From Macrosoma leucophasiata (lineage: Eukaryota > Arthropoda > Insecta > Lepidoptera > Hedylidae), in NCBI GenBank assembly GCA_036365455.1, contig JAWQUS010000017.1:6138001-6202000 (forward strand): a DNA stretch of 64,000 nt. The letters run 5' to 3'. Made by a program: the position numbers and the translations under genes. Positions 10,604 through 21,861 of this stretch are shown piece after piece. Position 1 is the stretch's first letter; every line of letters starts with the position of its first letter. The notes below the pieces were generated by a model. It made no database searches and was not told the origin of the DNA. It saw nothing but the letters and a program-made list of their open reading frames with translations.

Positions 10604-11681
10604 GCTGAATAAATAAGTACTCGTAAGATCTGATTTTTTTTAATGACTGGAGCAACGGACTTATGACAATTGTTTATTCGCCGCCGGCGGTCTCTAGTGT
10701 CTAGACGGTTTAACTTTCAAGAACTACCAACTAATGGCCTTAGTTTGAACGACACGAGCTTATTATTCTATACTCTTTTCGCCAACAGTTAATATGCAAC
10801 AAACCCCCAAACCACAGGGTACAAAACAAGTTAAAATGCTGCCATATAAACGCGACCCAGCTCTGGCGTCCATAAAACACAAAGGAAAGACCAAAGCATT
10901 TTGTAGTGTAACCGTTTGTTACACTTTTTTAATATTTTTCACAAGGGAATAATTCGCACGCAACCACCCGTGTCGGGACAAATGTAAGATTTATAGAACT
11001 AAAGTATGGACTCCGTATATTAACAGGTTCACGCGATTAAGTATTTAAAATTGAATCTATTTTAAGCCTATTAAGGAGGTATCCTTAGTAACTATTTTGT
11101 GATTTTTTATTGGAATATTATAATTGAAGGTAAAATAAAACTGGGACTCGGCAAATTTAGAACACTGCTCATTTTGGTGACTTGGTGACATTCCGTATGT
11201 TAAATTCTCCGCGAACCAAAATCAATCAAATAGTACTTTTATTACCAACCTATAAGGTAAAGATATATACTATGTTAACTATAGAAGAGAGTACATAGTA
11301 AGTACTTTAGATTATTGTATTTTATGGAATAGATATTAAAATGTTCATTGATAATATCTGATTCGCTGCAATATCTTAACTCTATCTTTGTTCAAAAAAG
11401 AAATAAAGAGTTCATTAAATTTACATTAAGAATCTGTTTTATTATCAGAAATAATTCGGAAAAAGCTATTTTTGAAATAATAAAATATAAACAACATTTT
11501 TGTCGACGAATTTTTTTCAGGTCTTAAAGGGCAATTCAAGTCAACGACAATGCTTCCCACCATCAATCATTCGGTCAATCAACGTTTCAATCTTCAATCT
11601 TACTTTGTGTTAAACTTACATTCTCACCACGGTCGCTTTCACTTCAAGACTTCTTGTAAAACCAATGTATTATAACGTATA
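10604..11681. other. No feature recognised
   Basis: AT-rich with several A/T runs. No ORF or repeat was recognised. Confidence 0.5.
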
Positions 11682-11694
11682 ACTATAAAAAAAA

Positions 11695-12127
11695 AAAAAG
11701 TTGAACGCGGTCGAGATGAGATCTTTGCGCAAGATCTGCGGTGTATCACTCACCGATCGCGTTCGTAATGAAGATGTAAGAAAGAGACTTTGTGTGAATG
11801 ATAGTATCGGTGTAAAAATGAAAAAAGGCATGCTCCGATGGTTCGGGCCTATAGAAAGAATGTCGAATGAGCGAATGACTAAACAGATATACAATGCGAA
11901 TGTGGATGGTTGCAGAGGCCCAGGAAGACCAAGGCTGACCTACCATGACCAAATAGGTCGAGTTCTGTCTGATGGTGGGGTCAAAAGTCTTAGGAATCGG
12001 CGTGCATGTATGAAGAGAATGATGAAGGTAGACGAGGCACGAGAGGTTTGTCAGAACCGGGATGTCTGGCGCTCTACACTCTCTGCCTACCCCGTTAGGG
12101 ACCTGGCGTGAAGATACATACATACAT
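11695..12127 (+). mobile_element. LINE with (CATA)n tail, copy 1, 5' truncated
   Basis: 136 codons encode the C-terminal part of a non-LTR retrotransposon protein: NAVEMRSLRKICGVSLTDRV, KKGMLRWFG, GPGRPRLTYHDQIG and YPVRDLA at the stop. A (CATA)n tail follows. ACTATAAAAAAAA occurs at 11682-11694 and 12128-12140 as a likely target duplication. Four relatives lie at 26598, 32612, 35404 and 36093. The clade is not assigned. Confidence 0.82.
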
Positions 12128-12277
12128 ACTATAAAAAAAATATTTCAGATCCTTGTTCACATTTTTGAATAACGTTCCAAAGGTTCATTCCGAAGCAGTT
12201 TCTTTCCTGAAGTTACTGCGTAACTTTATAAAGAACTTGGCTTTTTTAATGTCCGCTTTACACTCTAAGTCTGAGTT

Positions 12278-12744
12278 GCAACACGATATTTGTTAATGTT
12301 ATTGTAATATTCCACATCCTTATTTATTTATTTTTTATTTATTTCTAACTCCTTATTGTCACACAATACATACATGATATTGGTACAAATGGCGAGCTTA
12401 ACGCTAAAAGCGCTCTCCACCAGCTAAACCATTCGCAGTTTAGAGAGTTAGGTGGGCGGTGTGATGACACAGCAAACATGGGAGACCTAGAAATAATAAT
12501 AATACTAGAGATACATGATAAATACTAAAATAAATAGTTACCATTTAGTTACAAAATACATAAAAAAAATATTTACAAAGATATGAACAAATATACATAG
12601 AAACATGTATACACAAATACATACATACATAAATATGATGATGATGATAACATGGAGCATCCTTCTTAAGCTTTAATATATTTCTTTAAGTTAGAGAAGG
12701 ATGTGAAATGTTACAATAACTTTAACTTCAACAAATATCGTGGT
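12278..12744. mobile_element. MITE with ~45-bp terminal inverted repeats
   Basis: The left arm (12278-12321) contains CACGATATTTGTT and GTTATTGTAATATTCCACAT. The right arm (12697-12744) is its reverse complement with a few changes and a small insertion. A reversed LINE 3' UTR-like piece lies inside. No transposase is present. Confidence 0.7.
12322..12480 (-). repeat. LINE 3' UTR-like fragment inside the MITE
   Basis: ATTGTCACACAATACATACA and GGTACAAATGGCGAGCTTAA, with GCGCTCTCCACCAG, resemble the reversed 3' UTR of lepidopteran non-LTR elements. This is from memory and was not searched. Confidence 0.45.
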
Positions 12745-12752
12745 GCTTAGGC

Positions 12753-13519
12753 TTAGCGAGGAACTGCACTTATTTCTATATGTCAACGTCAAGAATGCTG
12801 CCACTATACTAATGGTGTGTTCAGTATACTGAAACAATACCGTCGATCCATCCATCCGTGTCCATTTTTTTAAATTACTTATCTAAGTGAGGTTTAAAAC
12901 TACGCGAAAAAAACGTAACTCCTTGAGTGTATTCCTCAAAGAGATAGTTTTACTGTTTTTCGTTATTTTTTTATTTGTTAGTTTGCATATCCCACCGTTT
13001 TATTAGTGCAATCTCCTTCCATTGTTGGTTGCAAGATATTTCTCTCTTTGCGATTATGTCGTCAGTTTTACTTGCTTCTTTTTTATGGTATTATTTTACT
13101 TATAAATTCTGTATTGTAAAATGGCGTAAAATAATAGAATGTTGTCGTTTTTAAGTATGATAGCTAGATACATTAGCTATGGGAGCAAGCCAGTTCTCTC
13201 ATTTCGCTGCCCGCGGCTGTCGAGTTTGTAGTCTAAAAGGTTGCAACAGCTGTATGACATTATGACATATATTCAAACAATTAATACTGTATGACATATA
13301 TATTCAAACAAAAAGTGGTCTGAGACGGACATGTCCAGTCTGCAATTGCTCCTCAATTATAATATGCCAAAAGCCTTTGATCATTTTGAAGTAGGATGGT
13401 CAATAACATTCAAATTTTGTTGAATAGTGGTTAAGATCTACGCTAAATATGAGTGAAACCGAAAATGTCTTTTATCATGTAAATAGCCTTGGCCTTTTAA
13501 TTGTAATATTTCTGGATTA
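12753..13519. other. No feature recognised
   Basis: AT-rich sequence up to the target site of the LTR element. Confidence 0.5.
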
Positions 13520-13524
13520 CCATC

Positions 13525-13788
13525 TGTTCGCGCCTACTACAATTCATCATGCAATTCACATCTAAATTGATTGCGCCTTTTATTGTCAAGAAAATTACAT
13601 ACATAATAATTCAACGTTTTGTTTTTCGAAGTACCGACGGTAAAGGCAGTGCACCGTACTTTTTTTGTGATTTCATTCTTTCTTCTCGTCTCAACCAAAT
13701 ATCACATGTAACGAATATATCGAAATAAACCGAAGTTTCAAGAAGTGTAATACGGGAATTTTCATTTGTGTACACCTGTGCATGAACA
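13525..13788 (+). repeat. 5' LTR of BEL/Pao element
   Basis: 264 bp, starting TGTTCGCGCC and ending CATGAACA. AATAAA at 13724-13729 is a candidate poly-A signal. No clear TATA box was seen. Confidence 0.93.
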
Positions 13789-13790
13789 TT

Positions 13791-13808
13791 TGGCGACCGT
13801 GACAGGAC
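13791..13808 (+). other. Primer-binding site, tRNA-Arg type
   Basis: TGGCGACCGTGACAGGAC lies two bases after the LTR. It begins TGG, the complement of a tRNA CCA end. From memory it is complementary to the 3' end of insect tRNA-Arg(UCG). Confidence 0.75.
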
Positions 13809-14684
13809 GAAATCAATATTCGTCGAAGAATCAAAAATATTGAATTGGTGCATCGCCACGCCGGCACGAGATCGAACCATTTCATCGCCGCCAGTGCAGC
13901 TCCAGTTCGCATATTCAACAATATTACTACGGGGAACCTGAAGGTCAAGCCATTGCAGTCATCGCCGGTCCATCGTCAGCAATCAGCAACGAGCCGCAGC
14001 ATAGACCAATGCAGCTAAGTACCCTTCCCATATTTTTTCCCGTCTATATTCCCATTCAAAATTTCCGTATTATTCCTATTACACCTATTTTCCTACATCA
14101 ATATTGCCAATACTTGTGTTAATAACATTTTTCAACAAAAATATTTTACGTGAAACGTGGCCATATTTTTTTCATAACTTACGTCATATGGTTTCTTTGT
14201 TCTTTGTTCATTGCTCTAATCGATCATTAAAGTGTAATTGTCACTTTTAACGCAATTGTGTAAAGTTTTAACCGTAAATCAGAGAAATTAGATTACAATT
14301 AATAGGTTTTGTGCCAAAATTAGCAAAACATAAATCTTATACTAGCCGCTGAACATTCCAGGTTGGTTGACCTACTTATACGGTCACTACGGGTTTTGCG
14401 CTAGTCGATCCTGAGCGGAGCTCTGCAGCCCTACGCCGGATGCACCGCGAAGGTCTTATTTCGCCGCTTCAAGGTGACGCCTAGTCTAGGAGCGTGAGAT
14501 TATTTATTTATTTCATTCATTTTACAATATTTTTTTTTATTTGCATTTAGTTTCATTTCTGTTTTATTATTGCGCACACGTATCATAAATTTAGTTTCAA
14601 TTGTTTTTTGTTTTTTTTTGTTTTTTGCTAAGACATAAGTGTTTATAATAAATTAATTCAATTTAATTCTAATTTAACTTAATC

Positions 14685-17600
14685 ATGGGAGGTGAAACTA
14701 ATGCAAGGGAATCTCAAAATTTAATTGATTTGATAGTGAAGCGTAGTTCCATTAAGGGACAAATTACTAAATTTAAAAACTTTATCACACATTTAAATTC
14801 AAACGATTCACTTACTCCAATTGAGGTAGCTGAATTGTCACTTAAAATTAAAAAGTTTGAGTCACTTTCAAATCGGTTTGATGACTTGCAGAATCAAATA
14901 GATATTTTAAATTCCGATAATTTGATTGATGAGATTGATGAGCGTGATGACTTTGAGCAATTATTTATATCAAATATTGCTTTAGCTCAGAGTTTGTTAC
15001 AAAAATATACTGCGATTGATCGCCAAGAGGAAAGCCTAAATTCCAGTCAATTGTCAACCATTCAAAGTCATCAAGATCATCATCAAATTGGATTTAAATT
15101 ACCGCAAATAGAAATTGCCAAGTTTGACGGATCATACTTTCGTTGGCTTGAATTCCGTGACACGTTTTTGTCTGTAGTGCATAATAATGAGCGAATAGCG
15201 CCCATTCATAAATTTCATTATCTTGCATCGTACCTGACGGGTGATGCTGCACGCGTCATTTCTAATTTAGAACGTTCAAGCGCGAATTACAAAAATGCTT
15301 GGCAGCTCTTGTGCGATCGGTACGATAATAAACGTCAGCTAATAAACCATCATCTAAATTCACTATTAAATATTCAACAAATTAATTGCGAATCAAAATC
15401 CCTTAGATATTTAGTTGATCACGTCACAAAAAACCTGCGAGCTTTATGTACCCTTGGTCAGCCCACTGATAAATGGGACGTTTTAATTATTCACATAATG
15501 AGTTCCAAGCTTGACAACAATACACGATTGAGATGGGAAGAGTGGCGTGGTACATTGAAGGATTATCCTGATTTGAATCAATTTTATAAATTTTTAATCG
15601 ATCGTGCTGATGTTTTGGATTCAACTCGAAATTTTAATTGTAATTATAAGGCTAGTCCGTCTACCTCTAAGGTTCAAATTAAATATCCTGATAAGCAGAA
15701 TACAAAATCATTTGCATGTACCAATGATGAAAATGCCAAGCCTGTTACTGCTCAGATCATCAGAACGTGTGTCATCTGCCATGAAGGGCATCGTATTTAC
15801 GACTGTCCTACCTTCATGGCCAAAAGTGTAGATGAGCGCATATCTGAGGTACATAAACTTAAATTGTGTTTAAATTGTTTGCGATTTGGTCATACTATTC
15901 AAAAATGCGTGTTAGGCCCGTGTTGTATATGCAAAGGAAGACACAATTCACTCATTCATAAACCAATTATTAGTACAATGAATAATAATGCGGCTAGTTC
16001 CAGTGCTGTCAAATGTAATCATGATAGCTCTGACGATATTAATGTTAACTTTTCAAAAGAAATTTCTGCACAAGTATTGCTATCTACTGCTTTAATTGAA
16101 GTCGTCAACCCACACACTCACCAATCAGAAAAGGTTCGTGCCTTGCTGGACTGTGGCAGTCAGTCCTCGTTCATTTTACAATCTCTTAAAGAAAGATTAG
16201 CTTTACCAGTTAAGTCTGATTGTCATGTCAATGTGATTGGAATTGGCAACAATCACACTACGCAGGTCACTGAAACTTGTGCGGCTAATTTAAAATCAGT
16301 AATAAATAATTTTACTATATCATCAAATTTTTTAGTGCTACCAAAAATTTGCGGTGATCTACCCAAGCTACCTCTAGAAATTTCAAATTTAAAATTGCCC
16401 AATTATATTAAACTTGCAGACCCTAATTTTTACCAACCAGCACCGGCTGATATTCTCATCGGTGCCGATCTCTTCTGGGATATTCTTGGCCATGAGCAAC
16501 ATTCTCTTGGTCCTAATAAACCTAAATTAAGAAGCTCTCAGTTCGGTTGGATAATTTCAGGTCCTATTTTTTCTAATTCAAAAGGCAAGGATATTCAATC
16601 TTATCATTCTACTATATCAAGCAATGCAATTACTCATGAAAACCAGTTACACCAAGAACTTGCTAGATTTTGGGAAATTGAAGAGGTTCCCCAAAGATCC
16701 AAATTTAGTGAGAGCGAAATGGTGTGTGAGGCTCATTTTAAGGCCCACACCTTTCGCCTAAACTCTGGTAGATTTTCAGTGAGTCTTCCTTTAAAGGAGT
16801 CTCCCGATTGTCTTGGACAATCTTATAATTTAGCCAAAAAAAGATTACAAAATCTTGAGAAAAGATTCAGAAAACAGCCTGACGTCAAGACACAATATGT
16901 TGAATTCATGCGCGAATATTTCGACTTAGGTCATCTCACGGAATCTTCGAAATTGACGTCAGTTCTGCAAAGGGGTTGTTTGAATCTCAGAAAATTTAAA
17001 TCAAATTTACCTACTATGTTAGACTCAGCTTCATCCAACTCCGAGGATAGCCTAATTATTAGTGAATCTACATCTACATTAGGTATGGGTTGGAACCCAA
17101 GTACTGACACATTGCATTTTCCATTCAAAGTTCCAACTCTAACTAGCGATAATAAACTTACTAAAAGAATTATTCTCTCTTCACTATTTAAAATATTTGA
17201 TCCTTTGGGATTGTTAAGTCCTTCTGTTGTAGAGGCTAAAATTATAATGCAACAACTATGGTTAAAAAGGTTGTACTGTAGTTTTCAAAACCTGAAAACC
17301 TTTGTTGCTAATCGGGTATCAGAAATTTGTGAATTAACTAGCTCGTCGTCATGGCGTTACGTGCCAACGTCAACTAATCCTGCGGATTTGATATCCAGGG
17401 GTGTAAGTGCAGATCAACTGAAAGATCTACGGTTGTGGTGGTCGGGCCCTACCTTTCTTTCTGAAGCTGAAGGTACTTGGCCTATTCTTAATGACTCTAA
17501 AATTAATATACATGATTTACCAGAAACTAAAAATAATTTATCCACGACTCACGTTATGGTTAACTTAAAAACGAACTCACCAATTGATAATGCTATAATT

Positions 17601-19082
17601 AGCTTTAAACGATTTTCTAATTTTAACAAATTAAAACGAGCATTCGCTTACGTTTTACGTTTTATCCATAATGTGAAAGGATCGAATAAAAAACTTACCG
17701 GTTCTTTATCCCTTGATGAATTAAATGCATCTTTTCTGAATTTATGTCGGCTGTCTCAACAAGAATCTTTTTCTCATGAATATAATTTGCTAGCATCTAA
17801 TAAGCTACTTAGTCCTAAATCAACTATTTTATCATTGATTCCATTCTTTAGTAGTGAACGCGTAATACGTGTTGGTGGTCGATTAAATGCTTCAGAATTC
17901 GATTTCGATAAAAAACATCCAATACTTTTGCATTCTATGAATCATTTTACTAAAATTTTATTTGAACACGAACATAAGCATAATTTACATGCGGGTCCAC
18001 AGCTGTTATTAGCAATTATTCGTGAATACGTGTGGCCTGTCCAAGGAAGAAATTTAGCTCGCCGCACGTTCCATAACTGTGTTAGATGTCGTCGACTGCA
18101 GGGAAAAACCTTGCAACCTATGATGGGTACTTTACCAAAGCAAAGAGTTACGCCAAGTTTTCCATTTAAAACTGTAGGTTTGGATTTTGCAGGTCCCTTT
18201 TTAATAGTAAACAAAAGGGGTCGGGGCTCATCACTAATAAAATGTTATCTTTGCGTATTTGTGTGTCTGCGATACAAATGCGTGCATCTCGAGGCTGTTA
18301 GCGATATGTCGAAGGACACTTTTATCATGACATTTAATCGTTTTGTTTCACGCAGAGGCAAGCCAACGGAAGTGTTTTGTGACAATGGCCGCAATTTTGT
18401 TGCGGGGTCTAAAGAAATTACTCAATTTGTGAAAGTTAACGCCAATTCTTTATCTGATTTTGCAAGTCAAGAGGGAATAAAATTTTTATTTTCACCAACT
18501 TACGCTCACTTTGGCGGCATTTTTGAAGCCGGTGTTAAGTCCGCAAAATTTCATATCAAACGCGTTATGGGTAATTCGCATTTAACTTTCGAAGAATTAT
18601 CCACACTATTTACACAAGTGGAGGCCATATTGAACAGCCGCCCTCTCTGTCCTTTATCGTCCTCTCCTGATGATTTCCATTGCCTAACTCCGGGTCACTT
18701 TCTCATTGGTCGTGCTCTTACTGCAACACCTTCTCCTAACCTGGAAGATTGCTACCTCAATAATATGCAGCGGCACGAAAGACTACAGCAAATCCATCAA
18801 CATTTTTGGAGGCGTTGGCAGAAGGAATACTTAGCCGAGTTGCAACAACGTCATAAATGGAAGACCAATTCTGTCTGTCCCAGTTTGGGAGATTTGGTTC
18901 TTATCAAAGAAGATAATGTTCCACCATTGTGTTGGAAGCTTGGAAGAATTGCCAAGCTCTATCATGGACCTCAGGATCAATTACTTAGAGTTGCTGAGGT
19001 TACTACGCCACGAGGATCTGTGCAGAGACTCCCATTGGTGCGCCTGTGTCCTTTGCCTACCTCAGAAGAATTGGAGGGTTGA
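14685..19082 (+). CDS. BEL/Pao gag-pol polyprotein lacking the RT core
   Basis: 1465 codons without a stop; the ATG at 14685 follows an ~875-bp leader. The gag-like region (about 139-330) starts LPQIEIAKFDGSYFRWLEF. Three zinc knuckles follow: CVICHEGHRIYDC (from 362), CLNCLRFGHTIQKC and CCICKGRH. The protease active site is D489 in LLDCGSQ. Pol then runs to about residue 755 and jumps to the RT thumb side (NLRKFKSNLP); the palm with the YxDD box is missing. A second jump near 865 removes the middle of RNase H. The integrase has its HHCC finger (C1132, C1135) and the D1167, D1233, E1281 triad. Relatives are usually longer by several hundred residues. Both deletions keep the frame. Confidence 0.92.
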   Translation: MGGETNARESQNLIDLIVKRSSIKGQITKFKNFITHLNSNDSLTPIEVAELSLKIKKFESLSNRFDDLQNQIDILNSDNLIDEIDERDDFEQLFISNIALAQSLLQKYTAIDRQEESLNSSQLSTIQSHQDHHQIGFKLPQIEIAKFDGSYFRWLEFRDTFLSVVHNNERIAPIHKFHYLASYLTGDAARVISNLERSSANYKNAWQLLCDRYDNKRQLINHHLNSLLNIQQINCESKSLRYLVDHVTKNLRALCTLGQPTDKWDVLIIHIMSSKLDNNTRLRWEEWRGTLKDYPDLNQFYKFLIDRADVLDSTRNFNCNYKASPSTSKVQIKYPDKQNTKSFACTNDENAKPVTAQIIRTCVICHEGHRIYDCPTFMAKSVDERISEVHKLKLCLNCLRFGHTIQKCVLGPCCICKGRHNSLIHKPIISTMNNNAASSSAVKCNHDSSDDINVNFSKEISAQVLLSTALIEVVNPHTHQSEKVRALLDCGSQSSFILQSLKERLALPVKSDCHVNVIGIGNNHTTQVTETCAANLKSVINNFTISSNFLVLPKICGDLPKLPLEISNLKLPNYIKLADPNFYQPAPADILIGADLFWDILGHEQHSLGPNKPKLRSSQFGWIISGPIFSNSKGKDIQSYHSTISSNAITHENQLHQELARFWEIEEVPQRSKFSESEMVCEAHFKAHTFRLNSGRFSVSLPLKESPDCLGQSYNLAKKRLQNLEKRFRKQPDVKTQYVEFMREYFDLGHLTESSKLTSVLQRGCLNLRKFKSNLPTMLDSASSNSEDSLIISESTSTLGMGWNPSTDTLHFPFKVPTLTSDNKLTKRIILSSLFKIFDPLGLLSPSVVEAKIIMQQLWLKRLYCSFQNLKTFVANRVSEICELTSSSSWRYVPTSTNPADLISRGVSADQLKDLRLWWSGPTFLSEAEGTWPILNDSKINIHDLPETKNNLSTTHVMVNLKTNSPIDNAIISFKRFSNFNKLKRAFAYVLRFIHNVKGSNKKLTGSLSLDELNASFLNLCRLSQQESFSHEYNLLASNKLLSPKSTILSLIPFFSSERVIRVGGRLNASEFDFDKKHPILLHSMNHFTKILFEHEHKHNLHAGPQLLLAIIREYVWPVQGRNLARRTFHNCVRCRRLQGKTLQPMMGTLPKQRVTPSFPFKTVGLDFAGPFLIVNKRGRGSSLIKCYLCVFVCLRYKCVHLEAVSDMSKDTFIMTFNRFVSRRGKPTEVFCDNGRNFVAGSKEITQFVKVNANSLSDFASQEGIKFLFSPTYAHFGGIFEAGVKSAKFHIKRVMGNSHLTFEELSTLFTQVEAILNSRPLCPLSSSPDDFHCLTPGHFLIGRALTATPSPNLEDCYLNNMQRHERLQQIHQHFWRRWQKEYLAELQQRHKWKTNSVCPSLGDLVLIKEDNVPPLCWKLGRIAKLYHGPQDQLLRVAEVTTPRGSVQRLPLVRLCPLPTSEELEG

Positions 19083-19098
19083 AAAATTGGCTTTTCAA

Positions 19099-19109
19099 CG
19101 GGGGGAGGA
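19099..19109 (+). other. Polypurine tract
   Basis: CGGGGGGAGGA abuts the 3' LTR and would prime plus-strand synthesis. Confidence 0.85.
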
Positions 19110-19373
19110 TGTTCGCGCCTACTACAATTCATCATGCAATTCACATCTAAATTGATTGCGCCTTTTATTGTCAAGAAAATTACATACATAATAATTCAAC
19201 GTTTTGTTTTTCGAAGTACCGACGGTAAAGGCAGTGCACCGTACTTTTTTTGTGATTTCATTCTTTCTTCTCGTCTCAACCAAATATCACATGTAACGAA
19301 TATATCGAAATAAACCGAAGTTTCAAGAAGTGTAATACGGGAATTTTCATTTGTGTACACCTGTGCATGAACA
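19110..19373 (+). repeat. 3' LTR of BEL/Pao element
   Basis: 264 bp with no difference from the 5' LTR seen by eye. AATAAA lies at 19309-19314. It is followed by the right target duplication CCATC. Confidence 0.93.
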
Positions 19374-19465
19374 CCATCCATTTGTTACAAATTACCCATT
19401 ATCTAATAACCACGTGTAGCTTGATCTGATACTATGATGTATGATGTATCTTGGATATATATATA

Positions 19466-19733
19466 TTTTTATGTAATAAAAGTGGCAAACAAGCATGCAG
19501 TTCACATTAATGTTAAGTGATGACTGCAGCCTATAGACACCCACACAATGACCAGAGGTCAAAATGCAGATGCGTTGCCACTCCTGAGGCCTAAGGTGTT
19601 ATGCCTCTGTGCCGGAAATTACCACCTGACCGAAACAAGATAGTGCTGAACACTACTATTTAGCGGGAGGTATATTAGGTAATGCGGTGGTGCCTACGCC
19701 CGCGAGCTCCGTCACTGGAGCTCTACTACCAGT
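19466..19733 (-). repeat. S1 SINE-like element, near full length
   Basis: On the minus strand it starts ACTGGTAGTAGAGCTCCAGT, runs through CGCGGGCGTAGGCACCACCG and ends GCTTGTTTGCCACTTTTATT with an A-rich tail. One of about nine near-complete copies here with the same 5' start. Confidence 0.85.
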
Positions 19734-19900
19734 ATTTTTTTTTCCGTTCAATTTTATGATCTGAATTCAATATTTTATTGCGATTCAGATTAATATTCCC
19801 AACCGATGATGAGTGACAGTTGCAACCCCCTAATCACCTAAAAAATATGTCTTACTCCACCCAGCAACGCCATAAGCTGAGATTTGGAGCCATAGTCAGT

Positions 19901-20083
19901 TTTTTTATGTCACCAAGTGCCGACCAAGCACAAAGCTCACATTTATCTGAAGAATCTGTGGCGTAAATTACAGTCCCGTACACCTGATTCAAACACGACA
20001 GTGCTGAACAGTACCATTTAGCGGTAAAAAGATTAGGCTAGGCAAATTGCTTGTGCCTACACTAATGGAGCTCTACCAACAGT
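19901..20083 (-). repeat. S1 SINE-like element, old degenerate copy
   Basis: GTGCTGAACAGTACCATTTA and ATGGAGCTCTACCAACAG match S1, but divergence and deletions are heavy. Confidence 0.6.
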
Positions 20084-21666
20084 TGCTTAATTATTTAGGC
20101 TGAGAGCAAAATCTGCGAAGTAAAGTTATGTAAATAAGAAAAAATTATGAACATGTAATGTAGGCTCTTTAAAACCTCCAGCTACATACGTCATAATTAC
20201 GGGCAACAACTGTCATACTGTTTTCGCAATTTTGTGGATACAATTAAACTTTATAAAAATAATAGATGATCAAGCAAAACGTTTCCAATTTGCCATGGAA
20301 ATACCGCGTATTTAAGAGTTATCCAAACTAAGGTAAGGTAAGGAGATAGGACAGGTAAAACCAAGCTTAAGACATCGAAAACACGGTTAATTTTTGTTTA
20401 CGTTCACAAAAAATATAGAAATATAAATTACGTATCTTTTGGGTATTACAACAAAGAAATATTAGATATGCGTAAAAAACATTCACGCTAACGCGACTTC
20501 TTTGAAGTGATTTCTTTTTCATAGAAACTCGTTTCAGTCATAGCATCGTTCAGCGCTGTGAATTAAATGTAGATAAATTGCAGTGTCCGTTTTTTGTGCA
20601 GTTTCTTTTTCATTTCAGCAAAGAAGTAAACAGGCATGCATTTTATGAATAAAGACGCAAAAGTTCGTAGACAAAAATAAAGACACGCCACAACCCTGCA
20701 CTCAAGTTGTGGTAAATTTTAGTTTCCTGTTTGGTTACTAACAGTAACAGATGAATACAACATATATTTTAAAAAAGGATATCTTTTGAATTAATAACAC
20801 AAAATACAGCTTTAAGAACAAAAATTGTAAGTTCAATAGTTTTATTTTGAAAAATCAGTTGTGGCTTTAAAAAATAAGGACGATGGAACGAGGAGAATGA
20901 TTAATAAGATATTTTCCCAAATTGAAATTCTATTCTCGGTGTATTTTTTTGCCCCAGTGTTAAAATTACATTTCCATCTAAAATTGAACAGTAACATGTA
21001 GCGACAGATAAATTTAGTAATGAGATGGGTCACCAGTAAAAATAAAATACCCTTGAGATTAACTTAAATCAAAACCTTAATTTTCTATTTGGTCCCCCAA
21101 GTTGCCAGATCAGTTTTCATTACCCTAGTAAATTAGCATAAACATGAAATATTTTCCATGGAGAGACGAGTTTTAAGAGTTAAAATATAAGCTTGGTTAA
21201 TACCAGTCTTTTTCAGCACTCGCCGACACCCGGATAATCTGGGATTTGGTGGAACCGTAGAATATGATTGACCCCAACTTGGTCGGGAAAACTTTGCACA
21301 AAGTTTCATTCGGACCGTCCTTTTGATGATGAATCGTATGTATAAAAAGTGGTTGTGTGAGTCAGATAGCGAGCATAAAATGTGTCTGGTCTTGGCAAAT
21401 AATAGTTGATAATGCTTGTATCCAACCACTGACATAACAAAATATTTGTATTGTTGCCTACTTTATACAGTAACAATAAATAATAAAATTTTATGAAACC
21501 TTTTAAAATTCAGTATCGCAATAGCACAGTATTTACATTGTGGCAATAGTTGCGGGGAGAGACAATCACGCCAGTAGGTATCATTATTTTATTTATATAC
21601 TTGCTGCCCGCCCCGGTTTCGTTCGAGTGTAATGAATGTACTCGTAATATAACCTATGTCACTCAG
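20084..21666. other. No feature recognised
   Basis: About 1.6 kb of AT-rich DNA. Several 60-100 codon frames are present but none has recognisable motifs. Confidence 0.5.
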
Positions 21667-21861
21667 TCACACCGCGGACACTCTGCCAAAATTCCATACA
21701 AACGCCTAATTTGGTCTCTATTACACAGACATCAATCAGTGACGCGTATTTACAAGTGCACATGTGTGCGTAACACGTAGAAAATACCAACCGTCGCCCA
21801 TAAGAGGGGAGGAGGTTGGGTGATGCGCGGAAATCGGGCGGGACGTCGAAGTGGCCATTCT
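21667..21861 (+). repeat. Repeat M, copy 1, left part (mariner target)
   Basis: Matches the reverse complement of 42820-43075 over CCAAAATTCCATACAAACGC, TTTGGTCTCTATTACACAGA and AAGAGGGGAGGAGGTTGGGT. It is interrupted by mariner after CCATTC and resumes at 23141. Confidence 0.8.

Larger units (their letters stand above)
13525..19373 (+). mobile_element. BEL/Pao LTR retrotransposon with internal deletions
   Basis: A 5.85-kb element with two 264-bp LTRs (TG...CA), a primer-binding site, a leader, one long gag-pol frame, a polypurine tract and a 5-bp target duplication CCATC (13520-13524, 19374-19378). By eye the LTRs are identical, which implies a recent insertion. The polyprotein order (gag, zinc knuckles, aspartic protease, RT/RNase H remnants, integrase) fits BEL/Pao. 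No envelope-like frame follows pol. Since the RT core is missing, it cannot copy itself and would need help in trans. Confidence 0.93.
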
